A DNA stretch of 64,000 bases from DATBHM01 sp963772375. GTDB taxonomy: Bacteria > Actinomycetota > UBA4738 > JACQTL01. The DNA lies in assembly GCA_963772375.1 (NCBI GenBank), contig CAVYXG010000001.1, forward strand, positions 744,001-808,000, given 5' to 3'. The position numbers were made by a program, and so were the translations under genes. Within the stretch, counting starts at the first letter, position 1, and each line of letters starts with the position of its first letter. A model generated the notes under the pieces. It saw only the letters and a list, made by a program, of their open reading frames with translations. It did no database searches and had not been told where the DNA came from. Shown here one piece after another: positions 1 to 8,676 of the stretch.

Positions 1-312
1 CAGCGAATCGATCGCCTCGAGGTCGGCATCGATGTCGTAGCCGAGAGCCAGGGCGATAGCCCCGGCGGCCGAAACGACCTTCGCCGAACCCACGACGTGC
101 GCGACGGCGATCAATGCGCCCACGATCTCGTCGACCGTTACCCCGCACGCGAGCGCCATCGATGCGTCGGCCTCATACGAGGGGGGCGTAGCATCGAGCG
201 CGATCAGGGAGCCGAGGCGGGCTATGGCCTGAGTCTTCTGGTCAAGGCTGGAGGCATCGTTTCCTGCGCGCTGCAACGACACGATTCGCTCGACGAACTC
301 CTCATCGTTCAT
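1..312 (-). CDS. Carboxymuconolactone decarboxylase-like (AhpD-type) protein, partial
   Basis: The reverse strand reads open from an ATG to the left edge of the window, giving 104 residues without a stop, so the C-terminus is missing. The N-terminus is MNDEEFVERIVSLQ and the body carries DQKTQAIARLGSLIALDA, then ACGVTVDEIVGALIAVAHVVG. That alternation of a DxKTxxLxxLA-like helix with a GxTxxEIxxxL helix is typical of the carboxymuconolactone decarboxylase/AhpD fold. The Cys-x-x-Cys pair of peroxidase-type AhpD is not visible in the part present, so a decarboxylase-like or unknown role is more likely. It is divergent from the large LuxR-type regulator, which could control it. Family assignment is good; the substrate is unknown. 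Confidence 0.72.
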   Translation of the reverse strand, partial: MNDEEFVERIVSLQRAGNDASSLDQKTQAIARLGSLIALDATPPSYEADASMALACGVTVDEIVGALIAVAHVVGSAKVVSAAGAIALALGYDIDADLEAIDSL

Positions 313-596
313 TGCCAGCCTTCGGAGCGTTTCCCGATGATCCGGCGCAACCAAGGCATTCCTTCCTGAGCATGGGACGCACGAAGCCTCCGTGTACTGT
401 CCTCCATTCCAAGGTCGGACGTCATCGTCCCGGATGGATGAATCACCGACAAAGCCCAGCGCGGAGGACCGCATTTCTGGATCGGTGGAGTACCTGGGGC
501 GGAACCTCAGCTTTCCGACGAGATCCACCATCCACGGCCCGTATTCCTCGCTTCTTGGTCCACTGTTACCAAGCTAGTGCGTATTGGCGTGACCCT

Positions 597-630
597 TTGG
601 GACAGTTGGGGTGCGACTTAACTGACCCAA
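597..630. promoter_or_regulatory. Inverted repeat in the divergent promoter region
   Basis: The arms TTGGGACAGTT (597-607) and AACTGACCCAA (620-630) pair at 10 of 11 positions across a 12-base spacer. It lies in the 451-base gap between two divergent genes, a position expected for a regulator operator. No further gene is visible in the gap. A binding protein is not identifiable from sequence alone. Confidence 0.35.
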
Positions 631-763
631 CCAACGCGGCCTCTGAGTCGCTAGAGTAACTTCCGTATGCCTGAATAGCTGATTGGCCTAGGGCGGGAAC
701 GACATCGACCTACAGCAGCAGACTGCCCGATCACGCCGCATCGGCTGGCCACTCTTCGAGGTC

Positions 764-2965
764 GTGACCTCGAAGCTTGTCCCCCCCCGCGTACGACCCG
801 GGACCGTGCGCCGCTCACTCCTCATCGAACGTCTCTCGGAAGCGGGCCGGCAACCGATCCTCTCAGTAGTCGGGCCGCCCGGGTATGGGAAGACGACACT
901 GCTGTCACAGTGGGCCGAGAGGAATGGCCAGTCCTTCGCGTGGGTCTCGATCGACGAACGCGACAACGAGCCGAAGGTGCTTCTTCGGTACGTCGCGGAG
1001 GCGCTCGACGCAATCACGCCGATCCCCGACCGCGTGTTCGAAGCACTCGCGTCTCCTCGAAGTTCAGTGCCCGGCTCGGTCGTCCCCAGGCTGGGCTCGG
1101 CCCTCGCATCGATCCCATCCCCCGTGGTGCTCGTCTTGGACGACGTCCACTTGCTGCACAGTCGGGAAAGCCGAGCCGCGTTGTCGGTGCTGGCGGATCA
1201 CGTGCCGCGTGGCTCTCGACTGGCGCTGGCTGGCCGGACCGTACCGCCGCTTCGCATCGCGCGCCTGCGCGCCGAGGGCCGGCTCATGGAGATCGGTCCA
1301 AAGGAGCTGGCTCTCACCGTTGAGGAGGCGTCATCGCTCCTCCGGAGCGCCGACCTCGTGCTGGACGAGCACGACGTAGAACAACTCCATCGGCGGACCG
1401 AAGGGTGGCCGGTCGGGCTCTATCTCGCGGCCCTCTACCTCAGAGAGGGCGGCTCGATCGAGAGCGCGTCCGCCTTCGGCGGGAGCGACCGGCTGGTGAG
1501 CGACTACATGGAGTCGGAGTTCCTCTCGCGGATCACGCGCCGACAACGGATCTTCCTCACTCGGACTGCGGTCCTGGATCGCATGTGCGGAGCGCTGTGC
1601 GACGCGGTCCTCGGTGGGAGTGGATCCGCCATGGTCCTCGCGAACCTCGAGCGTTCGAACACCCTGCTGGTTCCGCTCGACCGGACCGGGGAGTGGTACC
1701 GCTACCACCATCTGTTCCGCGACATGCTGCTCGGGGAGCTGCGCCGTGGCGAACCCGATCTGATCTCCGACCTTCAGCGGCGGGCATCCGGCTGGTGCCT
1801 GGAGAACGGGTTGCCCGAGGCCTCGGTTGAGTACTCGATCGCAGCCGAAGACGTGGACGCAACGGCTCGCCTCGTCGCGATGCTGGCCGTGCCCGCATAC
1901 CGTGAAGGCCGAATCACGACCGCCGAGCGGTGGATACGATGGCTGGACGATCGGGGTGGGGTCGACGGACACCCCTTGATCGCGGTGTTGGCCTCGATTC
2001 TCGCAACCATGAGCGGGCAGCCCGTTGTCGCCGAGCGGTGGGCGGATGCGGTGGATCAATGGCACAACGAAAGGGCGCGACGGGAAGACCACTCCGCAGA
2101 AGCCTGGGCGGCGTTGCTCGAAGCGATGCTGTGTCGGCGTGGCGTCGAACAGATGCGTGCCCACGCCGACGCTGCCATCCGGGCTTTCGGTGACGTGGGA
2201 TTCGTGACGCCCACCCCGCTGATAATGCGAGGGATCGCCGACCTGCTCTCCGGTGACCTCGAGAGCGCCCAAGAGGCCCTTGAAGATGCGATCCGGATCG
2301 CGGAGGAGGTCAGCTCGCCCGAGGATCTCGCGGTCGCGCTCTGCGAGCGGTCATTGGTGGCGATGACGCGGGGCGATTGGCATGGCGTCGAGACCCTCGC
2401 GGAGCGCGCACGCACGGCGTTGCGCCGGGACGGGTACGAGGAGAGCCTCGCGACTCCGCTCGTCTGCGCGGTGCTCGCCCGCGCAGCCCTCCACCGGAGT
2501 GATAGTGAAGCTGCGCACAAGGAGCTCGTCGGTGCACAGCGCCTACGCTCGGAGTTGACCTACGCGGTCCCTTACCTCGCCGTTCAAGCTCGGTTGGAGC
2601 TGATCCGCGTCCATATCGCGCTCGCCGACGTCGCAGGTGCGCGGACCCTCATGCGCGAGGTGGATGAGATCCTCAGGCGACGGCCGCACCTCGGAGGCCT
2701 GGTCGGCGAGGCCGATACACTTCGGACAAGACTCTCGGAGGACCGCACTTCGATTTCTCGCGGCGCGTCAACCCTGACCGGCGCCGAGCTCCGCCTCCTG
2801 CCGCTCCTCCCCACACATCTGTCGTTTCAGGAGATCGGCGACCAAATGTATCTATCGCCGCATACGATAAAGAGCCAGGCGATCTCCATGTATCGCAAGC
2901 TTGGGGTTTCTTCACGGAGCCACGCGGTGGCCCGTTCTCGAGAGCTTGGACTCCTTGATCAATAG
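764..2965 (+). CDS. LuxR family regulator of the large ATP-binding (MalT-like) type
   Basis: A 733-residue single-chain regulator. A P-loop GPPGYGKTT lies at about residues 37-45 and a Walker B stretch VVLVLDDVHLL at about 121-131, forming the STAND-type ATPase module. The middle is a long helical, tetratricopeptide-like region, for example SGDLESAQEALEDAIRIAEE. The C-terminal 60 residues are a LuxR helix-turn-helix: SFQEIGDQMYLSPHTIKSQA followed by YRKLGVSSRSHAV. This architecture and length match MalT/LAL regulators, which oligomerise when ATP and a small inducer bind. The start is a GTG; no in-frame ATG is better placed. The inducer and targets are unknown, but the divergent neighbour is the obvious candidate target. 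Confidence 0.88.
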   Translation: MTSKLVPPRVRPGTVRRSLLIERLSEAGRQPILSVVGPPGYGKTTLLSQWAERNGQSFAWVSIDERDNEPKVLLRYVAEALDAITPIPDRVFEALASPRSSVPGSVVPRLGSALASIPSPVVLVLDDVHLLHSRESRAALSVLADHVPRGSRLALAGRTVPPLRIARLRAEGRLMEIGPKELALTVEEASSLLRSADLVLDEHDVEQLHRRTEGWPVGLYLAALYLREGGSIESASAFGGSDRLVSDYMESEFLSRITRRQRIFLTRTAVLDRMCGALCDAVLGGSGSAMVLANLERSNTLLVPLDRTGEWYRYHHLFRDMLLGELRRGEPDLISDLQRRASGWCLENGLPEASVEYSIAAEDVDATARLVAMLAVPAYREGRITTAERWIRWLDDRGGVDGHPLIAVLASILATMSGQPVVAERWADAVDQWHNERARREDHSAEAWAALLEAMLCRRGVEQMRAHADAAIRAFGDVGFVTPTPLIMRGIADLLSGDLESAQEALEDAIRIAEEVSSPEDLAVALCERSLVAMTRGDWHGVETLAERARTALRRDGYEESLATPLVCAVLARAALHRSDSEAAHKELVGAQRLRSELTYAVPYLAVQARLELIRVHIALADVAGARTLMREVDEILRRRPHLGGLVGEADTLRTRLSEDRTSISRGASTLTGAELRLLPLLPTHLSFQEIGDQMYLSPHTIKSQAISMYRKLGVSSRSHAVARSRELGLLDQ

Positions 2966-3378
2966 CCAATCCTCAGGGAACCACCAGTCCGGCGATGCAG
3001 GCGACGGAGCGTTCAGGTCTGACCGCTCTTCGTTCGGCGCAGGGTCGCTTCCGACGTGTGTCCACAGTACTTGGACGCATTCCCTTATTGGCGCCGACCG
3101 GGGTAGGAACGGGCGTCGACGCCTGGAGATCAGATTCATCCGACTCGGGGGATGCGTCGCTTCGTGCTCTTGGGCTGGAATGGCATCAGCTCGCGACGCA
3201 CGGTCGCGAGAGGACGATGCGATGAACCACAGGATGGACCGTGTGACCAGACCGTCGGGTGAATGGTTCGGTACGAGGCTGCCGAAGGCAGAGTTCCTCG
3301 CGGCGTGTCGCGAGAACGGCCAGGAACCGACCTCTTGGACGCATCGTAGTTGGTCGGACGAACAGGAAGGAGCACTCC
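2966..3378. other. Intergenic stretch, no supported gene
   Basis: I see no ribosome-binding site plus coherent protein in any frame. The open frames here are short and arginine-rich, as expected by chance in high-GC DNA. It presumably carries the terminator of the LuxR-type gene and the promoter of the SHOCT gene. Confidence 0.4.
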
Positions 3379-3630
3379 ATGGGATTCAGGCGGCGGACAA
3401 GGCGACGGGCACTGATCGCCGGAGCGGCGGTCGCTCATCATAGGGACAACAAGTACTCGCAGGCTGAAGAAGCGGCCCCTGCTGCAGACAACGCCCAGGA
3501 CCAGGCGGAATATGCGCCGCCTCCGGCAGACCCCGCCGACCAGATCGAACACCTCGCTCAGTTGCACGCCTCGGGTGCGCTGACGGACGAGGAGTTCGCG
3601 ACGGCCAAGGCACAAGCCCTCGGGACTTGA
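3379..3630 (+). CDS. Small SHOCT-domain protein
   Basis: 83 residues. The N-terminus MGFRRRTRRRALIAGAAVAHH is basic then hydrophobic; a low-complexity acidic/alanine linker follows; the last 30 residues, DQIEHLAQLHASGALTDEEF and AKAQALG, form a SHOCT motif (short C-terminal domain with L-x-x-G-x-I/L-T-x-E-E-F). The ATG is preceded by AGGAAGG at a good distance, which decides this start over longer open reading upstream. SHOCT modules are thought to mediate oligomerisation or membrane-associated assembly; the specific role is unknown. It is followed closely by an NTF2-like gene on the same strand. Confidence 0.78.
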   Translation: MGFRRRTRRRALIAGAAVAHHRDNKYSQAEEAAPAADNAQDQAEYAPPPADPADQIEHLAQLHASGALTDEEFATAKAQALGT

Positions 3631-3690
3631 ATGCGGCTCGGCCGTCAGAGGACTTCGAACCGGTCCCAACGACCAGGAACAGGGGATGCC

Positions 3691-4107
3691 ATGAGTGAAT
3701 CGCGTAAGGACGTGCTGATGAAGGCGCTCGAGGCCGAGGTCGGCGGTGCATCAGTTGATCCGGGTACCTTGTTCACCGACGACGTCATCGGGTGGTCGCC
3801 TTGGGTGAACACGTCCGGGCTGACGGCACTCGCCGAGATCGCCGCAGAGCGCGAAACGGCCTTCTCCAACGTCGTCATCATGTTTCGGGGACTCGATGAG
3901 GTCGGCAACAAGGCGTTCGCCGAATGGCGAGTCGAAGCCGATCACACGGGGCCGCTCGTCCTTGGCGAGGATGAGGTGTTGGAACCAACGGGACGGCACA
4001 TCCAGTTGGCCGGCGCCACCGCGGCCGACTTCCGTGGAGGGAAGATCCGATCCTTTCGGACGTATTTCGACGACGCCTCGCTGATCGAGCAGCTCGTCGG
4101 CGATTGA
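3691..4107 (+). CDS. NTF2-like/SnoaL-type small protein
   Basis: 138 residues from an ATG preceded by AGGGG. The pattern LFTDDVIGWSPWVNTSG, then EWRVEADHTGPL and a final GGKIRSFRTYFDDASLIEQL, is the cone-shaped NTF2-like fold; the closing 'G-G-K-I-x-x-x-x-x-Y-F-D' strand is characteristic of SnoaL-like polyketide cyclases and limonene-epoxide-hydrolase relatives. No catalytic set can be assigned, so this could be a ligand-binding protein or an enzyme. It lies 13 bases before a GNAT gene and is probably co-transcribed with it. Confidence 0.72.
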   Translation: MSESRKDVLMKALEAEVGGASVDPGTLFTDDVIGWSPWVNTSGLTALAEIAAERETAFSNVVIMFRGLDEVGNKAFAEWRVEADHTGPLVLGEDEVLEPTGRHIQLAGATAADFRGGKIRSFRTYFDDASLIEQLVGD

Positions 4108-4120
4108 GGAATCGATCGCC

Positions 4121-4585
4121 GTGGACTTCCACGTCGAGGACCATCCGGATCCACGCGACATCGAATTCCTCGAAACGCGGATCCGTCGCGAGGCGTCCAC
4201 CGCCATGGAGCTCGGAGACGAACTCGACCTCGCCATCTTCGTACGCGACGCTGGCTCCGTCGTTGCCGGCATTAGCGGGTGGACATGGGGTGACTGCTGC
4301 GAATTGCAGAGCCTCTGGGTGGCACCGAGCCTCCGGGGGCACGGCCTCGCGACTCGGCTCATCGCGGCCGCCGAAGCCGAGGCGTCAGAGCGAGGGTGCC
4401 GACAGACTGTGCACTTCACCTACGACTTCCAGGCTCGGGCTCTCTACGAGCGGAACCGCTACGAGCTGGTGGGTCGGGTGGAGAACTTCCCCGCGGGTGC
4501 AGACGTTCTCTGGTACCGGAAGCGCCTGACCCAACCGGAGGTCCAGCGGAGCTGGGAGACGACGACCGGCCCGAGCGAGGCCTGA
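4121..4585 (+). CDS. GNAT family N-acetyltransferase
   Basis: 154 residues from a GTG, with GAGGA about ten bases upstream. The acetyl-CoA-binding motif A is clear: ELQSLWVAPSLRGHGLATRL contains the R-G-x-G-x-A phosphate loop, and motif B follows with FQARALYERNRYELVGRVEN. This is a stand-alone acetyltransferase of the Rim/aminoglycoside type fold; the acceptor substrate cannot be read from sequence. It follows the NTF2-like gene closely and is followed by an inverted repeat likely to end transcription. Confidence 0.85.
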   Translation: MDFHVEDHPDPRDIEFLETRIRREASTAMELGDELDLAIFVRDAGSVVAGISGWTWGDCCELQSLWVAPSLRGHGLATRLIAAAEAEASERGCRQTVHFTYDFQARALYERNRYELVGRVENFPAGADVLWYRKRLTQPEVQRSWETTTGPSEA

Positions 4586-4588
4586 GTT

Positions 4589-4628
4589 CCGTTACCGGAT
4601 GCCCGAGCTCGTGGCCCTCCGGTAACGG
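4589..4628 (+). terminator. Inverted repeat after the GNAT gene
   Basis: CCGTTACCGG (4589-4598) and CCGGTAACGG (4619-4628) form a perfect ten-base stem with a 20-base loop, four bases after the stop codon. There is no U-tract, which is usual for actinobacterial terminators. The long loop lowers certainty. Confidence 0.45.
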
Positions 4629-4826
4629 GCCCGATCAGCGTCCCGCCGTTCACATTCGACGGGGTCCTGCCCGGTTTTGGGCGGCGGCACGGCAGTGCTC
4701 CGCGTGTTCCTCCGATTCGGATGATGCGCCGCCGCCGGCCATCCGGTTGAGTGAACGAATCGTGAACCGGCGACGGCGCGCCGGTGTCGAGGAAGACGGC
4801 CGGCTCGCGGCCGAAGGGAGGTCAGG

Positions 4827-5547
4827 TTGCGGACGGCCAAGCGCGGCGAGGCGCGGGGCGGCAAGAAGCCCCTTCCCCTGCTGCAGGGCATCCTGCCCAT
4901 CGACAAGTCGCGAATGTCGACCGACATCGTGGCGGGCATCACGCTGGCGGCACTCGGCATCCCCGAAGTCATGGGGTACGCCACCATCGCCGGGATGCCC
5001 GTCGTCACCGGCCTTTACACGATCCACGGCCGCCGTGGTGGTAATCGTAGGGGTCGAGCAGGGCATCATCCTGGCCATCCTGTTGTCCCTGATCGACCAC
5101 CTCCGCCACGGGTACGCGCCCAGGGACACGCTGCTGATACCCAAGGGCCGCGACCACTGGAAATGGGCGCCACTCGAGGATCCGAAGCAGGCAGCTCCCG
5201 GCCTCCTCGTGTACCGGTTCTCAGCCAGCCTGTACTACGCGAACGCGAACCGATTCACGGAGGAGATTCTCGGCATCGTGAAGGGCGGAGCCCCACCGGT
5301 GCGGTGCCTCTGCATCGATGCTGCCGGGGTCGACGACGTGGACTACTCGGCCGGGCAGACCCTCCGGGAGATCCATGCCGAGCTGAAGAAACGGGGCATC
5401 CGGCTGGTGGTGGCGGAGCTTGCGGAGGAGGTTCGGACTGAGGTGGTCCGGTACGGACTGGTCGACCTGCTCGGCGAGGACGCATTCTTCGACACGGTCA
5501 CCGAGGTCATCGACGCATACGAAGCCTCCCAAGCGACCGAAGGCTGA
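4827..5547 (+). pseudogene. SulP-family anion permease with STAS domain, internally deleted
   Basis: The first frame begins with LLQGILPIDKSRM and continues into STDIVAGITLAALGIPEVMG and VVTGLYTIHG, which is the start of a SulP (sulfate permease/SLC26) transporter. At about position 5030 the sequence jumps, with a frame change, to VVIVGVEQGIILAILLSLID, the last membrane helix, and then a full STAS domain (DVDYSAGQTLREIHAELKKR). Normal SulP proteins are about 500-570 residues; roughly 300 residues of membrane core are absent. What remains cannot transport. It could be a genuine decay product or a collapse in assembly, and the neighbouring genes are intact. Confidence 0.8.
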
Positions 5548-5555
5548 CACCGTTT

Positions 5556-6233
5556 ATGGGCAGCGCGATCGGCGAGACGCTCCCGTTCGCGATCGGCATT
5601 GCTATCAGCCCCGTGCCGATCATCGCGATCATCCTCATGCTCATCACTCCGAAGGCCCGCAGCAACGGGCTCGCCTTTCTCGGCGGCTGGATGCTCGGCC
5701 TCTTCGTCGTTGGAGGCATTGCGCTGATCGTGGCGAATACAGCGGGCATCTCCTCGTCGAGCGGTGGCTCCACCACGGCGGCCTGGGTAAGGCTCATCCT
5801 TGGCCTGCTGCTGTTGGCGGTCGCCGTCCGGCAGTGGCGGTCCCGCCCCCAGCCAGGCGAAGCGGCCCCGATGCCGAAATGGATGACCTCACTCGACGGC
5901 TTCACCCCCGCGCGCTCGTTGGCTGTAGCTCTCCTGCTGTCCGGGATCAACCCGAAGAACCTCTTGCTCAACCTCGGCGCCATGGCGACGATCGCGCAGT
6001 CGGGGCTGTCGGGGGGCGAGCAGGCGGTCGTGCTCGTGGTGTTTGTGCTCATCTCCAGCGTGACGATCATCGCGCCGGTGGTGGTGTACCTCGCCGCCGG
6101 CCAGCGGGCGGCGGCGATCCTGGGCGGATGGAAGGCGTGGCTCGCGGCGAACAACGCCGCGGTGATGGCGGTGCTGTTCGTTGTGTTCGGGTTCGTGCTG
6201 CTTGGGCAGGGGATCTCTGGGCTCTCGAGCTGA
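5556..6233 (+). CDS. GAP/Sap-type membrane protein (LysE-like fold)
   Basis: 225 residues with about six hydrophobic segments, starting MGSAIGETLPFAIGIAISPV. The IAISPVPIIAIILMLITPKA start and the middle GINPKNLLLNLGA motif match the GAP/SfLAP family (sulfolipid-addressing protein; LysE-related), in which the SP and NPK motifs sit in re-entrant helices. Mycobacterial relatives move glycolipids across the membrane; other members are uncharacterised exporters. It starts eight bases after the broken SulP reading frame and converges on the radical SAM gene. Substrate unknown. Confidence 0.75.
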   Translation: MGSAIGETLPFAIGIAISPVPIIAIILMLITPKARSNGLAFLGGWMLGLFVVGGIALIVANTAGISSSSGGSTTAAWVRLILGLLLLAVAVRQWRSRPQPGEAAPMPKWMTSLDGFTPARSLAVALLLSGINPKNLLLNLGAMATIAQSGLSGGEQAVVLVVFVLISSVTIIAPVVVYLAAGQRAAAILGGWKAWLAANNAAVMAVLFVVFGFVLLGQGISGLSS

Positions 6234-6248
6234 GTTGCCGGTCCCCAT

Positions 6249-7619
6249 TCAGACCGAGGCCAGCGTACTCCCGTGACAGGTCTTCCACTTCCGGCCGGAT
6301 CGGCACGGGCAGGGATCGTTGCGACCACGCTTCGCGTCATCGGCCCGGTACCGCTCGACGAGCTCCGCCGGCACGCGATCCGCCCGCAGCAGCTCGACCA
6401 TGGCATCCATGGCGGGCCGGATGTGCCCGAAGAACGCCTTGTAGCTCGGGCACAGGTAATGCAGCCCCGCCTCGCCGTCGGGCGTGGTGGCGAACCTATC
6501 CTTGGGGCAGCCGCCGTGACACGCGAACCGCACGTCGCACTCCAGGCAGTACCGGGGCAGCGAGTCGCGTTTCGCGAGGCCGAACTCGCGCTGCTGCGGC
6601 AGCACGATCAGATCGATCATCCGATGCTCCCGGATGTTCCCGAGCTTGTACGCGGGCTCAACGAAGTGGTCGCAGGAGTACAGGTCGCCGGTGTGCTCGA
6701 GGGCGAGCGCCAGCCCGCACGTCTCCGAGTGCACACAGAGACCCGGGGGCTCCCCGTACCAGTTCGCCAGGGCCACGTCGAACATCTGCACGTAGACCTC
6801 GCCGATGTCGCGTCGGACCCACTCCTCGAATACGTCGATCAGGAACCGCCCGTACCCCTCGGCGGTCACCGAGCGCTCGGTGACGAGATTCCCCTTCTGC
6901 ACGTACAGGGGGCGGTCCCTGGCTCGATCGCCCCAGCCGACGTTGGCCAGCGGCAGCGTCTCCTGTGTGGCCCGCTCCACGATCGGGATGAACTGCATGA
7001 ACGACGACCCGCAGTCGTCGCGGAGGAAGCGGTAGACCTCCCGACCGCGATCCTGGTTCTCGGAGTGGACCGTGGTGAGGGCGTTCCAGTCGACGTGGTG
7101 CCGTTGGAGCACGTCGAGGCCGGCCATCACACGTTCGAAGCTCCCCTTCCCGCCCTTGTCCACGCGGTAGGTGTCGTGGATCTCGCGGGGACCGTCGATC
7201 GACAGGCCGACGAGGAAGCGGTTCGCGGCGAGGAACTCCCCCCACTCGTCGTCGAGCAGGGTGCCGTTCGTCTGGATCGTGTACGTGATCCGCTGGCCGG
7301 GGCCCACCATCCCCTCGGCCAGCTCCACCGACCGCCGGAAGAACGGGACCCCCATCATCGTGGGCTCACCGCCCTGCCATGCCACGGTGACCTCCGGGCT
7401 GTTCGCGTGCGCCTCGATCAGTTGCCGGAGGTACAGCTCGAGCAGGTCGTCTGCCATCCGGAAGCGGCTCCCCGGGTAGAGCATCTCCTTCGACAGGAAG
7501 AAGCAGTACGTGCAGTCCAGATTGCAGATCGCGCCGGTCGGCTTGGCGAGCAGGTGGAAGGCCGGGGGCGCCCCCGGGGGCAACAGGGGCGAGGCGGCGC
7601 GATCAGCGACTCGACTCAT
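6249..7619 (-). CDS. Anaerobic sulfatase maturase-like radical SAM/SPASM protein with SEC-C tail
   Basis: The radical SAM cluster motif Cx3Cx2C is CNLDCTYC at residues 32-39, preceded by FHLLAKPTGAICN, a signature of anaerobic sulfatase-maturating enzymes. WQGGEPTM, TIQTNGTLL and LSIDGPREIHD follow as in the family. The SPASM region has cysteines in CGLALALEHTGDLYSCDHFV and CLECDVRFACHGGCPKDRF for auxiliary iron-sulfur clusters. The last 20 residues, RNDPCPCRSGRKWKTCHG, are a SEC-C zinc motif. These enzymes convert a sulfatase Cys or Ser to formylglycine. No sulfatase is in the window. The inner ATG was chosen because homologues begin shortly before the PPAFHLL motif; an upstream ATG at 7697 is possible. 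Confidence 0.88.
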   Translation of the reverse strand: MSRVADRAASPLLPPGAPPAFHLLAKPTGAICNLDCTYCFFLSKEMLYPGSRFRMADDLLELYLRQLIEAHANSPEVTVAWQGGEPTMMGVPFFRRSVELAEGMVGPGQRITYTIQTNGTLLDDEWGEFLAANRFLVGLSIDGPREIHDTYRVDKGGKGSFERVMAGLDVLQRHHVDWNALTTVHSENQDRGREVYRFLRDDCGSSFMQFIPIVERATQETLPLANVGWGDRARDRPLYVQKGNLVTERSVTAEGYGRFLIDVFEEWVRRDIGEVYVQMFDVALANWYGEPPGLCVHSETCGLALALEHTGDLYSCDHFVEPAYKLGNIREHRMIDLIVLPQQREFGLAKRDSLPRYCLECDVRFACHGGCPKDRFATTPDGEAGLHYLCPSYKAFFGHIRPAMDAMVELLRADRVPAELVERYRADDAKRGRNDPCPCRSGRKWKTCHGSTLASV

Positions 7620-7715
7620 GGAGAGAGCGTAGGCGTTGCGCCGGGGGGCTGAATCAACTCGATCGGATGAAGTCGCCATCGGGACCGGCGGCTCCATCTG
7701 GGTCCGTCGGTACGC

Positions 7716-8056
7716 TCAGCCGCCCGAGCGGATCATCAGGATGACCGCACCGATCCCGGTCACCACGACGGCCCCGGAGATCAGATACCCGAGCAGCGGC
7801 CGAGGGAGCGGCGTCCCGTCTCGCAGTGCCCGGCCGATCGCCTCCCATCGGCGCCGGGCGAGCGCCGCCGTGACGATGCCGGCCAGGGCGAGGGTGACCC
7901 CGATCAACAGCCGTGCCCAGGTCACGCCCTGCGCCGGCAGCACCCGCTCCGCGGCGACCCCGGCAGCCACCAGCGCGAGCCCGGTCCGGAGCCAGGCCAG
8001 GTAGGTACGTTCGTTCGCCAGGTCGAACGGGGGTCGTGGCCCCGCTGATCGCTCAT
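7716..8056 (-). pseudogene. DUF202 (YidH-like) membrane protein with an N-terminal frameshift
   Basis: Most of the gene reads FDLANERTYLAWLRTGLALV, the DUF202 signature, followed by two further hydrophobic segments and an end in AVVVTGIGAVILMIRSGG. No start codon lies in that frame. An ATG at 8056 opens MSDQRGHDP in a different frame, and adding one base to the five-C run (five G on the plus strand, 8029-8033) joins the two into MSDQRGHDPPFDLANERTYL. The gene is therefore intact apart from one base in a homopolymer. This may be a real mutation, a slippage-tolerant site or a sequence error. Alternatively translation starts internally at 7970, losing the first membrane helix. Confidence 0.75.
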
Positions 8057-8138
8057 GCCACGTCTTCCCGTCTGGAGGGCGCCATGCGGAGCCGGTGGGA
8101 TCGTTTTGGGGACGCTGTCGGGACTCAAATGATCCGGA

Positions 8139-8333
8139 TCATCTGGTTGCCCCTCCGCGGGCTGGGAGCAGCAGAACGATGATCACCGTGATCAGGGGAA
8201 AGAAGACTGCCAGCAGCCCCCACAGGAGTGGACTGTGGCCCTTTGATCTGGCGATCGTCATCGTGAGGGTCAAGAAGATCACCCAGAACGCGACGATGAT
8301 GATCCACCAGAAGAATGCAAACGCAGCTACCAT
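8139..8333 (-). CDS. Small two-helix membrane protein
   Basis: 64 residues from an ATG with AGGAGAG just upstream, which favours it over the longer frame to 8471. Two strongly hydrophobic stretches (FAFFWWIIIVAFWVIFLTLT and LLWGLLAVFFPLITVIIVLL) are separated by the short loop MTIARSKGHSP. This looks like a PLDc_N-like or similar small inner-membrane protein. No enzymatic motif is present. The function is unknown. Confidence 0.62.
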   Translation of the reverse strand: MVAAFAFFWWIIIVAFWVIFLTLTMTIARSKGHSPLLWGLLAVFFPLITVIIVLLLPARGGATR

Positions 8334-8513
8334 TCGGCTCTCCTCTTTCTCCGCCCGCTTTGCCCAGAGTTCACGCTCGCACAGCTGCCACGGAAGGACG
8401 AGGTCAGGAGTGGCTCTCACAGTCTCTGGAGCACCCCCGCCCCTCGCCGCTTCTACGCCAAACGTCTCCACTCGCAGATGAGCGTCACTTCGACGGTCCG
8501 GCCAAGACGGACG

Positions 8514-8675
8514 TCAGCGCCGGTCGCGCCGGTCGTCCCTCCGGTCGTCCCGGCGGTCATGGCGCCGGTTCACCCCGTGGACGGCCACCGCCGCCGTCCC
8601 CACGACAGCGGCGGTCCGGGCCACCGGGGCGCCGACGACGCCGCGCCGTGCCGCGCGTGCAGGCCGCAGAGGCAT
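8514..8675 (-). CDS. Small basic protein downstream of DUF6325
   Basis: 53 residues, MPLRPARAARRGVVGAPVAR followed by an alanine/valine stretch and a C-terminal run of RRDD repeats. It starts one base after the stop codon of the DUF6325 gene, an arrangement that favours translational coupling. Short proteins of this composition commonly follow DUF6325 genes in Actinomycetota, sometimes with a SHOCT domain that is absent here. The repeated RRDD codons form a short tandem DNA repeat near the end. No function can be assigned. Confidence 0.6.
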   Translation of the reverse strand: MPLRPARAARRGVVGAPVARTAAVVGTAAVAVHGVNRRHDRRDDRRDDRRDRR

Positions 8676-8676
8676 C

